Source: Adenanthera pavonina
Lineage: Eukaryota; Streptophyta; Magnoliopsida; Fabales; Fabaceae
Length of the DNA stretch: 64,000 bases
Direction of reading: 5' to 3'
Assembly (NCBI GenBank): GCA_026686845.1
Contig: JAIVEN010000021.1
Span: 24,632,001 to 24,696,000, forward strand
This document shows, piece by piece, positions 1-11,872 of the stretch. Below the pieces are notes generated by a model. It worked only from the letters and a program-made list of their open reading frames with translations. It was not told where the DNA came from and searched no databases. Every line of letters begins with the position of its first letter. The stretch's first letter is position 1. Made by a program: the position numbers and the translations under genes.

Positions 1-613
1 CATTTGAAATTAATTTATCAAGGCTCACGGATCTGTATGTGCCCGTGTTGAGGAAGAAGAAGGAATGATTGCATGTGAAGACTACGAATGTGATGAAGAA
101 CTAACATGGCTGGGTGAAAAAATATATTTATTCTAGAATGGGTTCCACAATGGTAAAAGATGTTGTGGGGAAATGATTTGAGCAACAAGCATAAGAATAT
201 TATTATTGGGGTCAAAACTGACATTGGATCAAATGTGGGTTGATTTGCTACACATTTTACAAGAATACCATTTGCTTTTTTTTTTAGGTGTGAATTATCC
301 TGAGCCGTGGGAAGCAGCAAGAGAGGCTATCACTAACACTAGTTAGAAGAGGCATTCTGTTTGACAGAACAATACATGGTACCAAAATGATTTTAATATA
401 AAACAAATATCTATAAAATGGGAGTTTGAAATACAAAGAATTGTATTTATAGACACAAACAATCATTTATTGACAAATCACCTAGAATAGAAGAACAGAA
501 TATGTCTGAATAAGGATTAGGATATTCTATGAAATAAGTAGCCATGCCTACCACACAAGGAAAAGCAATCTATCTAATCAATTAAATAAGAAGACTTTTA
601 ATGATTCAATTTT
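1..613. other. Left edge, no gene assigned
   Basis: AT-rich sequence without a recognisable gene. A short open stretch at about 23-136 on the plus strand, preceded by an AG, has an acidic coding look and may be the last exon of a gene lying left of the window, but I recognise no family and do not call it. Confidence 0.3.
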
Positions 614-930
614 GGAAATTTTTATTTTAGCTAATTATACTTAAATATTTAGTTCAATTCATTTAGAAAATTAGTTTCTTATACTTAGAAATTTAGTTTA
701 ATTTACTTGAAAATTTATTTCATTCTACTTAGAAAATTAGTTCATTCTATTTGGAATTTAATTTATTTTGCTTAAAAATTTAATTTAGTTAATTTGAAAA
801 TTTAATTCAATTTACTTGAAAAATTAGTACAACCCACTTAGAAAATTAATATATTTCACTTGAGAAATTAATTCAGTTCACTTAAAAATTAGTTTAACTC
901 ACTGTGAAATTTAGTTTATTTTACTTTGAA
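614..930. repeat. 22-bp tandem repeat array (about 13 units)
   Basis: About thirteen consecutive units, nearly all 22 bp and a few 21, follow the pattern gaaaatttagttcaatt plus a yACTT ending. Units differ by several substitutions, so the array is old. The unit has the same length, the same AATTTAGTT core and the same final ACTT as the palindromic array at 16,596-17,154 inside the Mutator-like element, and it reads in the orientation of that array's right arm. It could be the remains of another element of the same family. No coding potential. Confidence 0.8.
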
Positions 931-3900
931 AAAAATTATAAGTAATTTTGTCTTGTGATTCTTTTTATTTTCTCAGCTAAAGATCCAGATCCTTTTAAGG
1001 GATTAAAAAAATTAGGAGTTTTTTTTAAAGCATTTTTTCCTAATATGTCTTTTTTCCAACTTTTGAAGTTAAATTTAATTGCTAACTTTTTTGGTTTTTT
1101 TTTTCTTTTAACTTGTAAAAACCTCATTTTTTTTTCTCTCCAAAGCATTCACATGCAGGACAAGGGGGACTTTTTATTTGAGTTTAAAATATATTGAACC
1201 ACTCAAAAAAATCAATACCAAATGATATTAATTAAAATTAATATAAATTTGAAAAATAAAATCAATGCTAATTAATTAGTGAAAAACGATAAAAAAAATT
1301 TAGATGAAGCCTACTATTTGGCTAATGTACAATATAGTCCCACTCTACTTTTAATTATATACTAGACTAGACTAGATAGATACTAAATTTAACTCCTCAT
1401 GTGATGTGGGGACAAATAAAAACTATGTATTTGTCACATATATTATGTTAAAAAAAATACAAAAACACAATTGCTTATATTAATCATTTGGCACATTAAA
1501 TTTTTGTGATTGAAAGATAAAAATTATAGTAAAGTGGCCTTTATGATTTTATATTAAGTAGATTAAAAAATATTATTAGGTAATAATCATAAAATATATA
1601 ATTAATTTTGTAATTTTTGTTAAGGTTAATATTAATTTCTTGAAACAAAATTTTAAATCCTTTTGTTAACTTTTAATATTATAAATAATTTCAATTGCAT
1701 ATTTTATGATTATCACCTAATTTCAATCAAGTTTAAATACAGTTGCTTTAGTTTTTTTTAACTAATACAATTAATAGAACTTTACAATAATAAGATAAAT
1801 ATGGTTTTGTGAAATATTTTGAGATAGGATATGGCATATGAAATGCTTAACAAGTTTAAAGATAAGATGTCTATTTTTTGCCAAAGAAAAAAAGATAGAA
1901 TATCTATTCTTTTTGAACAAACACATGGTGCAAAGTAACATAGGAGAGTAAAAAAAAAAAAGGAAAAAGGCCAATAGTAGCAAGTCCTTATAATAATTTG
2001 ATGTACCAATACTCTCTTATTCGCTCAACTAATTTGACAAACTTGATTTCTTAATGAGTTCAATTGTTAAGTAAAAAACCAATACAAAAGAATCTACTTC
2101 TCTTCTTACTATCATTTAATATGTTTGGTATATATATATATATATATATATATGAAGACAAGCCTGTTTTAACCATTGTGATCACTTTGCCTTAAGTGAG
2201 CCTCTTGTACATTATCTCTGCAAAACTTTTGCATTTTCATAATGCTTATACCCTTAATGTCACTAAAGCCTTTGTTTTAATTGAGGCAAGTGAATTCCTT
2301 CTTATTTTGCTAGGCCATATGATATTTGTCAAACAAATAGAGAAACACCAATTTTTTTTAGCATGTATATGAAATAGACAAATGATTAATATATAACACC
2401 AATCTCATAGATTGAATAATAATTCCAAAAAAAAAAATTGAAGTCAACAAATGATCACCAATTTGTTGTCCAACTCTGAAAAAAAGAATACTCAAACATA
2501 AACTTAATTTCTAATCATGAAGCTATTTCATTAATTACTAGAATAAATGGAACATCCATAGTTGTTTATTGTTCTCTTTTTCAAGTTCCCTGTTTGTTGT
2601 TGGTAAAGCTGCTGCCGTTACTTCTGAAAATGAATCTAGAGTTGTTGAAATTGATGTGTTGCTAAGAAAGTGTACATGGCATGATTGTTGGTATAAAATT
2701 CCTCCTCCAAATGGAGCTAAGCTTATCACAGGTCCTCCATTCATCATAATTTGCCCCATTAATAGTTTTAAATGCTAAAAAGTTCCTCCTTCAAATCATC
2801 ACTTGAAGCTAAAGGAAAACAATTATAATGAATTAATTTATAATAAGAGTAAGATTGATTCACCAAACGTCAAAGGCACAATTGGTACACAACAGCAAGT
2901 ATTGTCAATTCTTACAAAACACATGCAAAACTTCCTTTTAAGAAAGTGAATTATTTTCATGACGATGTAAGTTGGCTCATTTAAATTGAAATTGGAAATC
3001 TTTTAAAAAACTATTCATTCTTAATTCAAAAAAGTCCACCTTGCGATGCAACAATAGTTTCCCTGAACTAACATGCTCATGACAACTGCAACATCCTTAC
3101 AACTACTATACAAGTTAATTGTTATCAATATTCTAAGCAATTGTGATGGTTCTTTCACTTGAATAATTTAACCATTTTACATGTCCTTAAATCCTACCAT
3201 GTTTAGAAGACTAATGGATGCACATTGCTAACATCTACCAATTAGATGTTAAAATTTCTCTAGTGTCATCTTGAGTTCTAAGTAACATAAACACACTTAG
3301 CCCAAATGAAAAAAAGGTAACATACATGCACCTTTGCAAAGGTGTTTATGATATTATGATATTGTGAAAGAAGGAACTCATAACACATAGGAGACTCGTA
3401 AAAATGCTAGCTTTAACTTAAATGTGGAATTACATGTAATCATTTTATTTTTTGCTCAATTTCATAGATAGCATGTTATGGTGAAATGAAAATGATTAGA
3501 AAAGTTGTTCCATGATTAGAAAGGAAGGTCTATGGACAAAAAATTTAGCCTAAAGTATTACACCTCATTCCAAGCCAAAATTTGCTAGGGAAGGTTTCAT
3601 TTTTTACTTTTTAAGACTTTATGTAGTAGTTATGAAGGCCTAATTCTATTGGGCCACCTCAAAAGTATCAATAATATATCATGTTTCAACTTTTTGTATT
3701 TGTCCTGGGCAATGAAATAGAAGAAAAAGGTTAAATTTTAACCATGAGATATCAACTCTGTTTCTTTTGTGCAATAATCTATACACATGGAATGACTCAC
3801 ATGAATTTCAGAGCTTTCACCTCCTCTGGGTGCTTCAGTTCTGCTTTTCCTCACCACGGTGGCCATTACAAACACAAAAAAATAGGAAATTCATTAGAAA

Positions 3901-4809
3901 ACTTGTCAATATTAGGGAAAAAATATTACAAATAAACTAATCCCAATTGAAAGAAACATTGTCAATATTATGAGAAAAAAAGACAGTACTTCAACAAGGC
4001 GAGGTCCTTGACCATTGCCTCCACTCTCCTCAAACTTATATGTTTCAACACACTTTATCAATAAAACTAAGGCATTTTTTTTTAAATAGTCTACCTCATT
4101 TAATAAAGCTTAGTTTAATGTTCTTCACAATGATAAATTAAACACATCAAACTACTTTTGCCCTGAAGAATAGAGCCTTAGTACTATTGTAAGCTGAAAA
4201 AGAAGCCACTATGAACCATTACCCTTCATTTCATATATGTTAAAAGCACAATAGTTCTTTTCTATAACACCTCTCCTTGAATCACCACAAACCGGCATCC
4301 TTATCAAGAATGAGGCTAAGACGTTATGAAGATCATTCAAGGTAACAAATTGGCAACCTACTCATTCATAAAGATCTAATGAAGGGTATCAAGAATAATC
4401 AAAAAATTGTGACCTTAACAAAAGAAAATGGAGATAGAAAAGGCCTCTTAATTACATCAAGCATTACCTTAATTAAGTTAAATTTATCTAATGCAAACAA
4501 AAGTTGACTTCAATTGTTCAGTACAGAAGGAAGCTAATTTGACCTAAAACAGTCTAAGTTTCTTAATCAGTTGGGATAGTAACTGTTGATGATTATCTAC
4601 TGTTTGCTATCACTCTTTAGTGTTTGGTTTAAGGTATTCAATCAGGAGAGCTAAATCAACCCTAAAACTTTGCTCAACCCGCCTCTAACTCCTACATTAC
4701 AAGTGAGTCAATAGATAGGGAGTAAGCCTACTCAAAAGCAACTTTTTTTATTTAAGCTATGTAATTATATATTAAGCAAATTACTGATAATTACCTGCCG
4801 AGGCTGTGG
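931..4809. other. Unassigned AT-rich intergenic DNA
   Basis: No gene or element could be supported. It contains a (TA)n microsatellite at 2129-2153 and many homopolymer runs. Short open frames (for example on the minus strand at 2759-2538 and about 4056-3980) look partly coding in composition but match no family I recognise. Confidence 0.4.
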
Positions 4810-5185
4810 ATGTCAATATAAATTAATCGCACCTAAAGTGTCATGCAGAGAGGATTTGTAGGCTTCTAACAATTTTTTTAGCTTTTTTGTAGCCATTGTT
4901 GTTTCCTCTATCTTCCTTTGAAGAACCTTCAAGTAAAGATTAATATGAGTAACTACTATTATACAAGAGAAATCCTTTAGGTGAAAATAAAAGGAACAAT
5001 GAAGTAACTAACATCTCATATATATTGTATACTCTTAAGTAATAAAGAATGCCATGGAAGACCAAAAAGTAGCCGTAGACACCACAAACAACTTAATACT
5101 AACAATTTTCAGTGTTGATTAAGAGCCTCAAGTTTGTCTTTCATATTCATTCCTCCTCCCCTCTTTTTTCAGCCACTCAAGAGTA
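4810..5185 (-). pseudogene. KIN4A: KIN-4 (FRA1-type) kinesin gene fragment, two exons
   Basis: Two exon-like blocks on the minus strand match adjacent coiled-coil exons of plant KIN-4 kinesins (FRA1 in Arabidopsis, a microtubule motor for cell-wall deposition). The first (about 5185-5108) reads KKEGRRNEYER; a one-base loss then shifts the frame before LEALNQ. The second (4926 to about 4810) starts after a good AG acceptor and reads VLQRKIEETTMATKKLKKLL followed by KSS. The intron sits where the family has one, so this is a relic of an unprocessed gene copy and not a retrocopy. The exon 1 donor is not a clean GT and an in-frame stop follows in exon 2. I see neither motor domain nor C-terminus. 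Assignment rests on motifs recalled from the family, not on a search. Confidence 0.6.
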
Positions 5186-5664
5186 AAAGCAAGATTTAAA
5201 ATTACAACTGTATGAGAAAAGCACCCATTAAGCCAAGTTTTAAGCACTATAATAGCATGATTAAATTCAAGCTATTGCTTCTATAACCATATGTTCTACA
5301 TATAGTTTCAAATAAATATCAAGCCGTCTTAACAGGAAATCTGCAATCTTAGATTCCATGACTATTAGTAATCAACAAAATTAGGTAGTTTTGCACAACT
5401 CAAACATGTTTAAAACCATGATAATTTCCCTTCAAGTGAATGAATTATATATAGAATCCATAAAAAGCACTAGCTTTGCTCATTAGGCATTCCCTATGGT
5501 GTGAATTAGAGAACTCAAAGTAAAAGTTCCTTCCAAGGAAACACAAAACACTCATTGCAGAGAGTTGAACTAACAACAAAAATTGTCACTTTAATTTGGA
5601 TAGCCTTTATACTCTATTCAAGTACCAAGTATTTACTTTTGATTAACTATATTATTGATTGGCC
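5186..5664. other. Unassigned AT-rich DNA
   Basis: Lies between the kinesin relic and the 3' end of the first RTE LINE. I see nothing else that can be named here. Confidence 0.3.
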
Positions 5665-8600
5665 AACAATGGAAAATTCTTTACATGCAACAACATTAAC
5701 CTTATCCCACTAACTGGGGTCTGCTACATGGATCATATGATGTCAATGGACTTTATCAAATACCATCTCTTTTGATAAATCATTTATCAAGAGGTCATAC
5801 ATTATAACTTCTCTTTATGTCTTTTTTGCTCTTCCTCTACGTCTTTTAATAAGGCTCCAAACTATTTGATCAACTCTTCTTATTAGCTCCTTTTGTCCTC
5901 TTCTTTGTATATGTCCAAACCATCTTAAACAATTTTTTCACAATTTTCTTTTTGATAGCTGCTACTTTAATTTGTTCTCGTATACAATCATTTTGCATCT
6001 TATACATTTTTGTATGACCATACATTCATCTTAACATTCTCATCTTTATTATTCTCATCTTATACTCTTGTTACCCTTTCAAAGCTTAACATCCATTGCC
6101 ATATAGTATCACTGGCCTTATAGTAGTTCAATAAAATTTCCCTTCAAGTTTAGTAAGTATTTTACGGTCACAAATAACTTATGAAGCTTTCCTCTACTTT
6201 AACTACTCAACTTATGTCCTATGCATAACATCCCCATCAATTTCACCATCATTTTAAAAAATCGACCCCAAATAATTAAACTTTGACACCTTTGAAATGG
6301 TTTACTCTCCAATTTTTACCTCTAAATCATCTTTAATTGACCTCTTGTTAAATTTACGATGCATATATTCTATTTTATTTCTACTCAAATGAAAATCTTT
6401 TGATTTCAAAGTGTGCCTCCATAACTCAAGTTTAGAGTTGACATCTTCTTTTGAATCCTCAATCAAGACTATATCATCTGTGAAAAACATACACTTAGGA
6501 ATTTCTTCATGTATATGTACTCTTAGAATATCCAAAACCAAATCAAACAAGTATAGACTCAATGACAATCCTTGATGTAAACCTATTTTGATAGGAAAAT
6601 GTTACATCTTACATTTTAAAACTTTTCTCATAAAAATTGCTTGATTTTAATATATGAAAATAGTCTTAGAAAACTTGAACCAATTAAAACTTTAAAATTG
6701 AACAAAACTATTCTCACAGGTTTATAGCTCATTATGTAGCAATATTTCAAAAATCATAATTAAATATAGAAAAATTATTTCTTAGTGGTTCAAATGTATA
6801 AAAATTGTGCACATCTTGAATGTTTAGGAAAAAAAATAAGAAATTGGGAAATCAACGCACAAATTTGTACAGTTTATTACATGAACATTACTATTCATTT
6901 TCACATCCTTGTTTCTGTCTGAAAATTGAACCTTAAATTTAAAAATTCATTTCTCTTGAAATATAGAGTCATTTGAAGCATACTTAGTATCTTTGAAAAG
7001 CTTTACATGTTTGCTTTTTAACCATGTTTTTTATATATATTTATTCTAACTATACTAACTAGAACATCAACATATGTCATTAGAGGTAAAAAATCATGTC
7101 TACTGGAGCAATTTTAGTAAAACTTAAATAACTACCATTATATAAATCAAAATATAGTTAAACCAGTGTCATTTTGCTCCTGAGACATAGATCTATCCAT
7201 ACATATAGACACTAGAATTCTTTGAGATATATTTGATTTTATACAATAGTTTGAATTAGACTGTACAAAACAGAATATTAATAGCTTTTAGCAAGGTTCC
7301 ATCATCATTATTTTTTATGCTCCACATGCTTCCCTTTACCATGATTTGACCCTATCATTGGTTCACTATAGGGTGAAATTAGGAAATCTCAATAGTTAAC
7401 TTGCACATGCCATCATATTATCACAAAAATATTTGAAAACATAGCATACTTTCATTAAAATCATCAAAACTTCCATGTTGTTTAACAAAATTTCGGCAAC
7501 ATAACGGCTTAGTAAATGAGTATCCCGGGGCTTTACCATTAATGTAAAACAGCCACCAATCATGATAAAATATTCATAACAGTAACATGACATCATTTAT
7601 AAATCATCATAATATATAAAACATGCATAAGCAATAACATTAAGTAAGTGCAATAGACTACCTGGAGTTTTACTAACTTTTTTTTTAACCTAGCTTTCAC
7701 TTAGCTTTAGATCACTTCCTTAGCTTAATTGAAACCCCTTAGAGACCTCCTCTAGCCTCCTTTCCTTCCTCTTTTCCTTCTCTCTTCCTTTCCTTCCTTC
7801 TTTCCCTCTTTTCCTCTCCCTCTTTCTCATACACTCTCCCTCTCTTCTTTCTCTCTTCTTGCCTTGGCTTGGTGTGAGTAAATGGGAGGGGGAGGCTTGG
7901 TATTTATAGAGGGAGTGGGAGGATGTGAGCCATTAGATTACAACTTGATTCAAGGGCTAAAATTCATTCTTGCCCACCAAGTAGCACTTGGCTTCTTGGG
8001 GAAGCTTGGTGAATGGTAATTTTACCATTTTATCTCAAGATATTTTATCACATATGAGAGAGAAGTGAGGGGCATTTTTGTCCAATAATTTTTTGCCAAA
8101 AAGTCAAAAAGTATATATGTACTTTTATTACTTTATCATATCCATTTGGATCTGGTTTGTATACTTTTCTCTGAGTTTTTCTTTATATCCTATATTTTTT
8201 TCTATTTACTTTATCTATGTGGTCCAATTACTTTTCTCTTTTTACTTTTCCATGTGGAGACCACCAGTCTTTCTTGTTTTTTACTATTCATCTCCCTCAA
8301 CATTCACTATTCAAGTAGGACCCACATTTTATTGGACTTGTACTTTTTCTTCTTCGGGTCCATATAGCCAGTATTACTTGTACTTTTAGCTAACACTGGA
8401 GTATTAAAATATTATTTTCTTTATCTTTTTCTATAAATGACCATTTTGTCCTTAACTTTTAGCAAAATGATTGTTTTATCCTTTTAAGCCACTTTTCAAT
8501 ATTTTTATGATATTTTGGGTCTGTTTAATTAAATATCTAGGCCCCTCACTCATTATAAATTAATCCAAAATAATCTAATATCATTTGTAATATTATTTGG

Positions 8601-8990
8601 TCATAATGTTCTTACATGAAAAAAAGGGATGTTACAGAAAGTCCTTTGTCTCACCTCCAGGGGCTCTCACACTTGTTGTTGCCCCATTATACATATTCTT
8701 TATGGCTTGAATGTAAGCAACATGAATACTTTTCTTCTTTGTTGCTTTTCACAATACATCTCTTGGTACTTTATCATAGACTTTTTCGAAATTAATAAAA
8801 ATCATATGCAAGTTTCTCTCTTTACTTTGGTATCTTTTAATCAAACCTCTTAATAAATAAATAGCCTCTGTTGTAGACCATCTTGGCATGAATCCAAATT
8901 GGTTTTTTAAAATATGAAACTCTTTTCTTGATCTATGCTCAATCATTCTTCCCCAAAGTTTTATAGTATAACTCATGAGTTTTATTCCCT
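5665..8990 (-). mobile_element. RTE-clade LINE, copy 1, 5'-truncated and split by a solo LTR
   Basis: Minus-strand remains of a non-LTR retrotransposon reverse transcriptase of the plant RTE type. Reading from 8990: MSYTIKLWGRMIEH, NQFGFMP and NFEKVYDKVPRDVL (fingers and palm), then, beyond the inserted LTR at 8636-6600, GLHQGLSLS, the catalytic box FTDDIVLI (normally Y/FADD) and SKLELWRHTLKSKDFHLSR. Several stops and frameshifts follow toward the 3' end near 5665. The endonuclease and N-terminal half are missing, as is usual for incomplete LINE reverse transcription. The flanks of the LTR join in register when compared with copy 2. Not functional. Confidence 0.8.
6600..8636 (-). mobile_element. 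Solo LTR, about 2.04 kb, Ty3/gypsy-like, inserted in RTE copy 1
   Basis: The block interrupting RTE copy 1 starts TGTTACATC and ends GGATGTTACA on the plus strand, i.e. TG...CA on either strand. It is flanked by GAAAA (6595-6599) and GAAAG (8637-8641), a 5-bp duplication with one mismatch; RTE copy 2 shows the uninterrupted target. Read on the minus strand it begins TGTAACATCCC, has a CTATAAATACC promoter box at about 7906-7916 and then a purine-rich AGAGAGAAAGAAG leader (7736-7865), so transcription would run on the minus strand. No gag or pol lies in it, so it is a solo LTR from recombination of a full element. Assignment to gypsy is by length and layout only. Confidence 0.75.
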
Positions 8991-10057
8991 GAGCATACTA
9001 GTCAAAATTGTTTACATACTAGTTAAAATTTTCAAAACTCGAGACAAAGTAGAAGCTCCACCATGCAACTAAAGTCCACTAAAGTTGTTAAAAAATTCAT
9101 GCAAGATCAGGTAGCTCAAGAAATACTCCTTCTCCAGATAATTACAGAACTTAGGAATAATACTTTCATTACTCATGTACAATTGATTTTACATCACTAA
9201 AAATACATAAAAAGCCACAAGCTTTGCTAAGATATGCAAAAACGGAAACTCTAAAAATGTTGCAACAACAATAACAATATTAAATTTATCCCACTATGTG
9301 AGGTCAATTACATGGATCATACAACATCAATAGACTCTATCAAACACCATCTCCTTAGATAAATCATTTATCAAAAGGTCATTTCTTATAACTTCTCTTA
9401 GTGTCCTTTTTAGTTTTCTTCTATGTCTTTTGATAGGGCTCCAAGCCATTTGATCAACTCTCCTCACTGGCACCTCTTGCCCTCTTCTTTGTATATGCCC
9501 AAATCACCTTAAATGATTTTTCACCATTTTCTCCTTAATAGGTGTTTCTACAACTTTCTTTCGTATACAGTCATTTCATATCTTATCCAATTTTGTATGA
9601 TCACACATTCATCTCAACATTCTCATCTCTGCTATTCTCATCTTATGATCTTATTGTCATTTCAAAACCCAATATTCATTACCATATAGCATCATTGGCT
9701 TTATAGCTGTTCAACAAAATTTTCCTTTAAGTTTAATAGGCACCTTGCAGTCACAAATAACTACAAATATTTTTCTCTACTTTAACCACTTAGCTTGTAT
9801 CTTATGCATAACATCTCCATCAATTTCACCATTACTCTGTAAAATCGACCCTAAATATTTGAACTTTAACCCTTCTGGAATGGTTTGCTCTTTAATTTCT
9901 ACCTTTAAATAATTTCTAATTGCCCTCTTATTAAATTTACAATGTATATATTCCATCTTACTTCTACTCAAGTGAAAATCTTTTGATTCCAAAGTATGTC
10001 TCCATAACTCAAGTTTAGAGTTGACATTTTCTCTTGAGTTCTTAGTTAAAACTATAT

Positions 10058-10484
10058 TGTAACGTCTGGCCGCTTCTTTTGGGATTGACGACTGTCCCTA
10101 CAAACCAACACAAGCCCTTTCGGTGTGCTTTGTCCTCACTCACACACCTCATTCCTAGGAGATTACCTATTCCAGGGTTGCTCCAAGTCAAGCACGCTTA
10201 ACTGAGGAGTTCTTAGGGGATAGACTACCGAAAAGGTAGGTGCACCTTGTTGATATAGGTAGTACCTATTAATTCCTTTAAGCTATCCTTAAACTTATAG
10301 TCCCATACCTATACAGTCTTTGGATCCTTCTCGTTTCGGTTTGCATTCGATTCATTCATATGCCCCTCCCACTTAGAAGCCTGCCACGAGCCGCTCCTTG
10401 TTCGTACCTCATCACTTTTATCTCACACCCTTTTTTCTTGTATCGACGATCACTCCCCGCCCTTATCAGCGCCTAGATGTCACA
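10058..10484 (-). mobile_element. Cassandra-type solo LTR carrying 5S rRNA sequence
   Basis: A 427-bp block starts TGTAACGTC and ends GATGTCACA on the plus strand and is flanked by a perfect 5-bp duplication TATAT (10,053-10,057 and 10,485-10,489). Removing block and one TATAT restores the RTE sequence seen in copy 1. It is more GC-rich than its surroundings and contains a 5S rRNA-like segment on the minus strand. Cassandra elements are the plant TRIM retrotransposons known to carry 5S RNA in their LTRs; they encode no protein. Only one LTR is present, so this is a solo LTR. Confidence 0.88.
10135..10246 (-). other. 5S rRNA-like segment inside the Cassandra LTR
   Basis: The minus strand reads GAACTCC, CAGTTAAGCGTGCTTG and later CTCCTAGGAA in the order and spacing of plant 5S rRNA, covering the internal promoter (box A at about 10,203-10,188, then a box C-like part near 10,150). 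It is about 112 bp against 120 for a real 5S gene and has several changes, so it is not a 5S gene of the array type. It may still bind pol III factors. Confidence 0.85.
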
Positions 10485-10720
10485 TATATCATCCATGAAG
10501 AGCATACACTTTAGACTTTCCTCATGTATATGTTTTATTAGAACATCCGAAACCAAATTAAACAAGTATGGACTCAAGGAAGACCTTGATGTAAGCCTAT
10601 CCTTATAGGAAAGTCTTTTATCTCACCTCTAGGGGTTCTCACACTTATTGTTATCCTCTCATACATATCCTTTATGACTCTAATATAAGCCACACAAACA
10701 TATTTGTCTCATCCAAAGCT

Positions 10721-11858
10721 AAAAATGCTGCACATTATAAAAACGTTGCACTAAATACTATGATAAGAATGGAGTCACACGAACCTACAGAAGTTCTATA
10801 TGGCTTGCAAAGTATTTAACTCTTAGTAATCTTAATTGTTGGGGGAGAATTAGACAATCAAATTTGATCTTGAAGCTGTACTGTGTTACCTGTAAAGAAA
10901 GTATCCATTTGCATGCCTACATACATATTTGAATTCAACCAAATCATCATGTGCTTCTGGTCCTTCACGTTCAAGGATATCTATTATGAATACTTAGTGG
11001 AAAAGCTAATTATTTGCAAATTTTGACATTGACAACAATGGAAAAATCATCAGTATTATAATGGAAAGAATGCATATCTTTTGACACTCCAATTAGATGA
11101 CAGTACATTAACTTGCATAATGTAAAAGCACCCCTTGCTTACACCTTTTCAAAAGTGCCATTGAAACCTGATCTCGTTGTTGACCAAGTTTCTGTTCCAA
11201 GTGTGATGGCCATAATAGGTTGTTTTGTATAGCTCAGACTTCTCTTGAATTCTCTACACTTGTTCAGTTGCTTGGAATCCCTGATCAAACTTGTAACTGC
11301 ATCTATAGTAGTTCCTACATAAATATTGTTCAAGTCTAGTTCAAAACTCATGAATACCAAACAAGAAAAATGAAATCACATGATGTTTGAAACATGTCCA
11401 ACAATCATACTTTAAATTATAGCTGAACATTTCATTCAACATCAGCATTTCCTTTAAAAAAATAGAATGGATTTTGTGTCTAATGCATGAGCATGAAAAT
11501 AGAATCCAAAAAGGAAGTCTTTGGGAGTTTGAAACAGGTTAAATCATGGAGTATTTTATGCTGCCTTAGCAACTTGGGTTACATAGGATTTAGATATGAG
11601 AGGAGCAGAAGAATTTATCTGGGGTATTTGCATTTGTTATATTCTTTTGAGCATACTTTCTCCACGAGTGTAACTATTATCAATTTGGGTTTTGAACTCT
11701 GCATCTGATGCTTGCGATGTTTTCCTGTAAACCAAAAATAGGAATCTTAAGTAAACTAGTGAATTCATTTCCAAAACTTAAACCATCAAAGCAATTTTGT
11801 AATTAATGGGTTATTCCTAATAATTGAAGTTCATAAGCAGTAGTAGAGGACGATCAAT
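10721..11858. other. Unassigned DNA with two exon-like minus-strand stretches
   Basis: No family recognised. On the minus strand a stretch at about 11,720-11,640 follows a good acceptor (ttggtttacag) and reads ASDAEFKTQIDNSYTRGES; another at 11,360-11,139 is open for 73 codons with mixed amino-acid composition. They may be exons of one decayed host gene, but I cannot assign a function. Confidence 0.3.
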
Positions 11859-11872
11859 AATTGAAATGAACC

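Larger units (their letters stand above)
9266..10720 (-). mobile_element. RTE-clade LINE, copy 2, 5'-truncated and split by Cassandra LTR
   Basis: Second minus-strand copy of the same LINE. It starts near 10,720 inside the palm domain, reads GLHQGLSLSPYLF and then CMLFMDD, where the Cassandra LTR interrupts it at the catalytic box, and resumes with SKLELWRHTLESKDFHLSR, KYLGSILQSNGEIDGDVMH and, after more stops, a C-terminal WDK motif near 9300. It is colinear with copy 1 and ends near an AAC-rich tail at about 9266. Its 5' truncation differs from copy 1, so the two are separate insertions. Confidence 0.8.

Noticed and set aside
23..136. Acidic open stretch after an AG at the left edge, possible terminal exon
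   Set aside because: Too short, no family recognised, and the rest of the gene would lie outside the window.
614..930. A CRISPR array
   Set aside because: The units are directly joined without unique spacers, and the DNA is plant nuclear.
2129..2153. (TA)n runs here and at 35,672, 50,334 and 54,959 as functional sites
   Set aside because: Ordinary plant microsatellites; only the one beside the helicase leader has a promoter context.
2538..2778. Overlapping open frames on both strands
   Set aside because: Neither shows a motif or splice context that decides a gene.
8078..8389. 103-codon plus-strand frame rich in Phe and Tyr
   Set aside because: Low-complexity T-rich sequence in the solo LTR; no motif and no relation to known retrotransposon proteins.
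10135..10246. A true 5S rRNA gene
   Set aside because: It is shortened, changed at several positions and lies in an LTR bounded by a target duplication.
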